Assembly (NCBI GenBank): GCA_963820185.1
Contig: CAWFYV010000006.1
Coordinates: forward strand, 62,001-126,000
Reading direction: 5' to 3'
DNA from: Aquilonibacter sp963820185
GTDB taxonomy: Bacteria > Vulcanimicrobiota > Vulcanimicrobiia > Vulcanimicrobiales > Vulcanimicrobiaceae
DNA: 64,000 nucleotides
A program made the position numbers and the translations under genes. Below the pieces are notes generated by a model that searched no databases, was not told the DNA's origin, and was given only the letters and a program-made list of their open reading frames with translations. Below are positions 58,770-64,000 of this stretch, piece by piece (within the stretch, counting starts at the first letter, position 1; each line of letters begins with the position of its first letter).

Positions 58770-61385
58770 TCAAGCCGTCTCTCCCATAGACGCCAGCGCT
58801 GCTTCCACGCGGGCCAGTTCGCTTCGGTAGCTTTCCAACTTCTCTCGCTCCTTCGTAACCACCTCAGGCGCGGCCTTGGCGATGAAGGCCGCATTGCCCA
58901 GTTTGCTCTCGCCGCGCTCGACCTCGCTGCGCAGTCGCACGGCGTCCTTGCGGTAGCGTTCGAGCAGCAAAGATGCCGGCGCTTCTACCACAATCGCGTT
59001 GACCCCGCCCTCAAGTTTGGGGTCCACGGCGATCGTCGCGCCCGCGGCAGCCTCGGTGTAGTGCGTCAGCGCGGCGATCTGCGCGAGGTCGCCGGGCAGC
59101 GTCGTGACGGGTTTCGAATGCAGCGGCAACTCGAGTTCCGATTTGCGACGGCGAATCTGCTCGGTCGCCGCCATGTGCAACTCGAATGCGGCAGCGGCAT
59201 CGCGATCGACCGGCACTTCCAAACGGTCGGGCCAGGTCGCGGTCATGATCGTCACGCCGTCGTGCGGCAGCGCGAGCCAAACCTCCTCGCTGACGAAGGG
59301 TGCGATCGGGTGCAGTACACGCATCGCATTGTTCCATACGAACGAGAGCACTGCAGCGCGGGTCGCGTGATTCTCCGCCACCTTCGTTGCTTCGAGATAC
59401 CAGTCGCAGAACTCGTACCACACGAAGCGCCAGATTGCGTCGGCAGCGTTACCAAAATCGAATGCATCGAAGCATTGACTGACCGCGACGATCGTATCGT
59501 GCAAGCGCGTCAGGATCCACTTATCGGCGGCCGTGAGGTCTGCGACCTTGGGAAGCGTCATCGCGCGCGGCAAACCTTCGGGCAGTGCGAGCATGTACCG
59601 CGTCGCGTTCCAGATCTTGTTGTTGAAGTTGCGGGCTTCTTCGCAGCGCGACTCCTGAAAGCGAATCTCTTGGCCTTCCAGACGCATCTGGCGCAGCATG
59701 CCCATCCGGAACGCGTCGGCGCCATAACGCTCGACCAGATCCATGGGATCGATCGCGTTGCCGAGCGACTTCGACATCTTGCGTCCCTGTGCGTCAAAGA
59801 CGAGCGGCGCGATGAAGACCGTTGAGAACGGAATGCCGCCGGCAAAATGCATACCCAGCATCACCATGCGCGCAACCCACAAGAAGATGATCTCCCACCC
59901 GGTGATCAACACTTGGGCTGGATACCAGCACTGCAACTCGAGGGTTTTCTCGGGCCAACCTAGGATCGAAAACGGCCACAAGCCGCTCGAGAACCAGGTG
60001 TCGAGCGTATCGGGATCGCGTGTAAGTTGTACGCCGCTGTAGCGCGTCCGCGCGATTTCAAGCGCTTCCTCTTCGGTTTCCGCAACGACGATGTCGCCCG
60101 CGGGCGTGTACCAGACGGGAAGCTGATGGCCCCACCAGATCTGGCGCGAGATGTTCCAATCGCGGATGTTCTCGAGCCACGTTTCGTAGGTGCGCCCATA
60201 GCGTTCGGGCACGAAGCGCAAGCGGCCGTCGCGATAGACTTGCAATGCGGGCTCGGCGAGCGGCTTCATCTTGACGAACCACTGGAGCGAGAGCAAGGGC
60301 TCGATCACATCGCCCGAACGCTCGCTGGTTGCGACCGAATGACGGTACGGTTCTTCTTTTATAAGCGCGCCATTTTGGCGCAGGTCGGCAACGATCCGCG
60401 CGCGTGCGTCGTAGCGGTCGAGGCCGGCGTATGCGCCAACCCCGATCTCGGCATCGCTAATCCGCGCTTCGGTGTCCAGGATCGTGGGCATCGCCAGCTG
60501 GTGGCGCAGGCCGATCTCGTAGTCGGTGGGGTCGTGCGCAGGCGTGACCTTGACCGCACCGGTTCCGAAGCCGCGCTCCACCGCCTCGTCGGCGATGATC
60601 GGAATCTCTCGCTCGACGAGTGGCAGCACGACTGTTTTGCCGATGAGCGCTGCATAGCGATCGTCATCGGGATGCACAGCGACGGCCACGTCGCCAAGCA
60701 TCGTCTCGGGCCGCGTCGTGGCGATCTCGATAGCAAAGGATCCATCTTTTGCACGATAACGAATATGCCAAAGTGTCGCGTCGCATTCAACGTGCTCGAT
60801 CTCCGCGTCCGAGACCGTGGTTTTTCCTTTGGGGTCCCAATTGATCAATCGCTTGCCGCGGTAGATCAGCCCCTCGCGATAGAGCGCGACGAAGACCTTA
60901 CGCACCGCCGCGGAGAGTCCATCGTCCATCGTGAAGCGCGAGCGCTGCCAATCGGGCCCGAAGCCGAGCGTGCGAAACTGCTGCTCGATCGTGCCGCCCG
61001 TCGTGCGCGACCACTCCCAGGCACGCTCGACGAAACCTTCGCGCCCCAGACTATCGCGCGCGATACCCTGCGCGGCAAGTTCGCGTACCAACACGGCCTC
61101 GGTGGCGATCGCGGCGTGATCGAGCCCGGGCAACCAGTCGGCGTTGTCGCCGAGCATACGGTGGTAGCGTGTGAGGACATCTTGCGGCGTGTACGTCGAA
61201 CCGTGGCCAAGGTGCGCGCGGCCGGTGACGTTGGGTGGGGGCATCGGGATGATGAAGGGCGGGCGCGCGGGATCGGGATCCTCGTGAAAGAATCCGCCGC
61301 GCTCCCAGAACTCGTAGAGCCGCGGTTCAACCGCCTTGGGATCGTAGTTTTTCGGGAGCTGAGTTGCGTTTTCGGGGCTGGTCAT
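58770..61385 (-). CDS. valS: Valyl-tRNA synthetase
   Basis: Charges tRNA-Val. 871 residues. Class I HIGH motif is seen as GRAHLGHGST and KMSKS as GRKMSKSLGN. The editing domain and a C-terminal coiled-coil arm (LLERYRKDAVRLRSEV) are present. ATG 61385. Only 55 bases separate it from the upstream gene, too short for a T-box leader. Confidence 0.97.
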   Translation of the reverse strand: MTSPENATQLPKNYDPKAVEPRLYEFWERGGFFHEDPDPARPPFIIPMPPPNVTGRAHLGHGSTYTPQDVLTRYHRMLGDNADWLPGLDHAAIATEAVLVRELAAQGIARDSLGREGFVERAWEWSRTTGGTIEQQFRTLGFGPDWQRSRFTMDDGLSAAVRKVFVALYREGLIYRGKRLINWDPKGKTTVSDAEIEHVECDATLWHIRYRAKDGSFAIEIATTRPETMLGDVAVAVHPDDDRYAALIGKTVVLPLVEREIPIIADEAVERGFGTGAVKVTPAHDPTDYEIGLRHQLAMPTILDTEARISDAEIGVGAYAGLDRYDARARIVADLRQNGALIKEEPYRHSVATSERSGDVIEPLLSLQWFVKMKPLAEPALQVYRDGRLRFVPERYGRTYETWLENIRDWNISRQIWWGHQLPVWYTPAGDIVVAETEEEALEIARTRYSGVQLTRDPDTLDTWFSSGLWPFSILGWPEKTLELQCWYPAQVLITGWEIIFLWVARMVMLGMHFAGGIPFSTVFIAPLVFDAQGRKMSKSLGNAIDPMDLVERYGADAFRMGMLRQMRLEGQEIRFQESRCEEARNFNNKIWNATRYMLALPEGLPRAMTLPKVADLTAADKWILTRLHDTIVAVSQCFDAFDFGNAADAIWRFVWYEFCDWYLEATKVAENHATRAAVLSFVWNNAMRVLHPIAPFVSEEVWLALPHDGVTIMTATWPDRLEVPVDRDAAAAFELHMAATEQIRRRKSELELPLHSKPVTTLPGDLAQIAALTHYTEAAAGATIAVDPKLEGGVNAIVVEAPASLLLERYRKDAVRLRSEVERGESKLGNAAFIAKAAPEVVTKEREKLESYRSELARVEAALASMGETA

Positions 61386-61440
61386 GCGAGCGCAGGTAGT
61401 TCCGCGCCCCCTACGTCCAGCCCTAGTGGCTGCGGCGTGG

Positions 61441-62085
61441 CTACGAAGTAGCGCTTTCGCCGAGCAATTTGAGCAACACGTCGCGCTTTTCCGGCTCGCT
61501 TGGCGCGCCGTGGTAGCGTTCGTAGTCGTCGCCGAGAATCTCCGCGAGGCCTTCGTAGGTCAAGGCTTGCGATTCGGCCGACGCTGGTGCGCGCGTCGGG
61601 TTGGTCGAGCGCAGATGCCCGTCGATTCGCCCGCGCTCGAGCAAACGGATCAGCGTGCTCTCGCACGACGGACGTCGATAGAGATTACGTCGCGCACGTG
61701 TGCCGGGGAATGCCGCGCGAATGCGTATGATGAATCCAAGGTCATCGAGCGCAGCCAACGCCTCGAACACCATCGACGAACTGTACAGGCCAAGGTCCTC
61801 GCGGATCTGATCGATCGTTGGGCTGCACTCACCGTGTGGGTCGCTAAGCATAGTTAAATACAGATACATACTGATCTGGCGCGGGTTGAGGACATGAAAC
61901 AGGAAGCCGCTCCACCACGCGGGGATCAAGGCGCTCGGCGCACAGACGTGCTCGGCGTCGCATTGGGGCGGTTCTTTCTCCACTGGCTGGCTCGTTTGAA
62001 TCACCCGCTTTCTTAGCCTGGGTAGTTTCGGGTCCGGAAATCTGGACGGTTCATCTTCCCACAAGTAGCGATGTAGCGAAACCAA
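61441..62085 (-). CDS. Winged-helix DNA-binding protein
   Basis: 214 residues. A basic and Pro-rich N-terminus, then a region at about residues 65-135 with PRQISMYLYLTMLSD, PTIDQIREDLGL and SMVFEALAALDDLGFIIRI, the pattern of a replication-initiator-like or GntR/MarR-like winged helix. The rest is unclear. Start is uncertain: TTG 62085 is the first, with another TTG 21 bases in. Its place between the clpX operon and valS gives no clue to targets. It may be a regulator. Confidence 0.7.
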   Translation of the reverse strand: MVSLHRYLWEDEPSRFPDPKLPRLRKRVIQTSQPVEKEPPQCDAEHVCAPSALIPAWWSGFLFHVLNPRQISMYLYLTMLSDPHGECSPTIDQIREDLGLYSSSMVFEALAALDDLGFIIRIRAAFPGTRARRNLYRRPSCESTLIRLLERGRIDGHLRSTNPTRAPASAESQALTYEGLAEILGDDYERYHGAPSEPEKRDVLLKLLGESATS

Positions 62086-62090
62086 ATAAA

Positions 62091-62115
62091 ATCGGGTCCT
62101 GTGTAAGGACCCGAT
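62091..62115 (-). terminator. Strong intrinsic terminator after clpX
   Basis: ATCGGGTCCT (62091-62100) and AGGACCCGAT (62106-62115) form a perfect 10-bp stem with a 5-base loop. On the minus strand it is followed by TTTTATTT, and on plus by TAAAAA. It ends the clpP-clpX transcript and could work in both directions. Confidence 0.9.
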
Positions 62116-62142
62116 TAAAAACAGGTGAGCGCTTGAAAGCTA

Positions 62143-63402
<1,260 letters not shown>

Positions 63403-63428
63403 ATCGGGGGCGGGCGTCCTCCTGGGCG

Positions 63429-64000
63429 TTAAGCCGGCTGCGACAAGGCTGAACGATCTTCGATAACGTGATCGATAATCCCGTAGTCCTTGGCTTCGTC
63501 GCTGGTCATGTAGTAGTCGCGGTCGATATCCTTAAGGATTTGCTCGACCGGCTTGCGGGTGGTCCGTTCGTAAATGCGGGCGATGGTCTGCCGGGTAGCG
63601 ATCAGGTCACGGGCGGCGATTTCTACGTCGGTCGCCTGGCCCCCGATCTGGGAGACCCAGGGCTGATGGATCAGAATCTTCGAGTGCGGCAGGGAATAGC
63701 GCTTGGTGGCCGCCCCCCCGGTCAATAGAACCGAGCCCATTGAGGCCGCCATACCCATGCAGATTGTCGCGACGTCGGGCTTTATAAACTGCATGGCATC
63801 ATAGATTGCGAGACCCGCAGTCACGCTGCCACCCGGCGAGTTCACATACATATCGATGTCTTTGTCCGGATCTTCCTTTTCTAGGAAGAGCAACTGCGCG
63901 ATCACCAGGTTGGCCAAGTGATCGTCGATCGCGCCGCCGACAAAGACGATGCGATCCTTGAGTAGGCGCGAGTAGATGTCGTACGCGCGTTCTCCGCGTG
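63429..64000 (-). CDS. clpP: ATP-dependent Clp protease proteolytic subunit ClpP (cut by window edge)
   Basis: Serine protease core of ClpXP. The frame is open to the window edge; visible from RGERAYDIYSRLLKDRIVF onward, so only about 10-20 N-terminal residues are missing. Catalytic Ser in MGMAASMGSVLL and His in SKILIHQPW are seen, with the Asp in ILKDIDRDYYM. Directly upstream of clpX, the classic order. Confidence 0.96.
   Translation of the reverse strand, partial: RGERAYDIYSRLLKDRIVFVGGAIDDHLANLVIAQLLFLEKEDPDKDIDMYVNSPGGSVTAGLAIYDAMQFIKPDVATICMGMAASMGSVLLTGGAATKRYSLPHSKILIHQPWVSQIGGQATDVEIAARDLIATRQTIARIYERTTRKPVEQILKDIDRDYYMTSDEAKDYGIIDHVIEDRSALSQPA

Noticed and set aside
58762..58773. 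PyrR-responsive attenuator ahead of pyrR or pyrB
   Set aside because: The gaps are too short or overlapping; no terminator/antiterminator pair visible.
61386..61440. T-box leader before valS
   Set aside because: The gap is 55 bases with no T-box sequence or specifier stem.

Overview
The window is a GC-rich, gene-dense stretch of a bacterial chromosome made almost entirely of housekeeping and envelope genes. I see no rRNA, CRISPR array, insertion sequence or prophage. Two groups of traits point to a diderm member of the Terrabacteria. The first is Gram-positive-like: a cdaA-cdaR-glmM c-di-AMP locus, a ydaO-type riboswitch, a PASTA Ser/Thr kinase beside a class B PBP, and an RqcH-like NFACT protein. 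The second is an MlaEFD lipid-transport operon, which implies an outer membrane. My best guess is Eremiobacterota (WPS-2/Vulcanimicrobiota) or a close relative. This is inferred from gene content, not from a phylogeny.

Layout. 1-3.3 kb: c-di-AMP synthesis, then a c-di-AMP riboswitch in front of an NlpC/P60 wall hydrolase, a small membrane protein and tRNA-Gln. 3.4-8.7 kb: small accessory genes (coiled coil, DJ-1/PfpI, two lipoproteins, papain-like protease, a frameshifted DUF1835 gene, SnoaL). 8.7-16.1 kb: two-carbon and C4-acid metabolism (glcF, two different malic enzymes, Ldh2-type dehydrogenase, mdh). 16.2-21.6 kb: HhH glycosylase, GGDEF-EAL protein, XerC/D recombinase, lipoprotein. 21.6-27.6 kb: a minus-strand operon of a small helical protein, mlaE, mlaF, mlaD, a ketopantoate-reductase-like gene and an FAD oxidase. 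27.6-33.9 kb: rph flanked by two related small secreted proteins, then gmk-rpoZ-glmS, then an acyl-CoA synthetase. 33.9-36.7 kb: rqcH-like gene, superoxide dismutase, and a two-gene membrane unit resembling the PuuD membrane domain.

36.9-55.1 kb is one almost uninterrupted minus-strand run of 17 genes, mostly overlapping or a few bases apart. In order of transcription it holds carA, a BatD-like/MoxR/DUF58/vWA set, pdxH, carB, an unknown CxxC protein, pbpA, pknB, ruvC, ruvA, ruvB, a SpoIID-like gene, a PilZ gene, queA and a quinone oxidoreductase. 55.2-64 kb: MarC and a tiny acidic protein on plus, then valS-pyrR-pyrB-pyrC, a winged-helix protein, and clpP-clpX with a strong terminator. Pyrimidine synthesis (pyrR, pyrB, pyrC, carA, carB) is therefore split only by two short plus-strand genes and the MoxR set.

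The main oddities are: a dispersed-repeat-like sequence translated in frame inside carB, where part of the normal oligomerisation region is missing; clear frameshifts in the DUF1835, glcF and moxR genes (three in moxR); an MlaD with a beta-barrel-like C-terminal extension; a glycosylase gene whose conserved N-terminus has no ATG, GTG or TTG start; and a 36-residue single-pass protein paired with a PuuD-like membrane protein under a palindromic operator-like sequence. I did not find an obviously new defence or mobile system.
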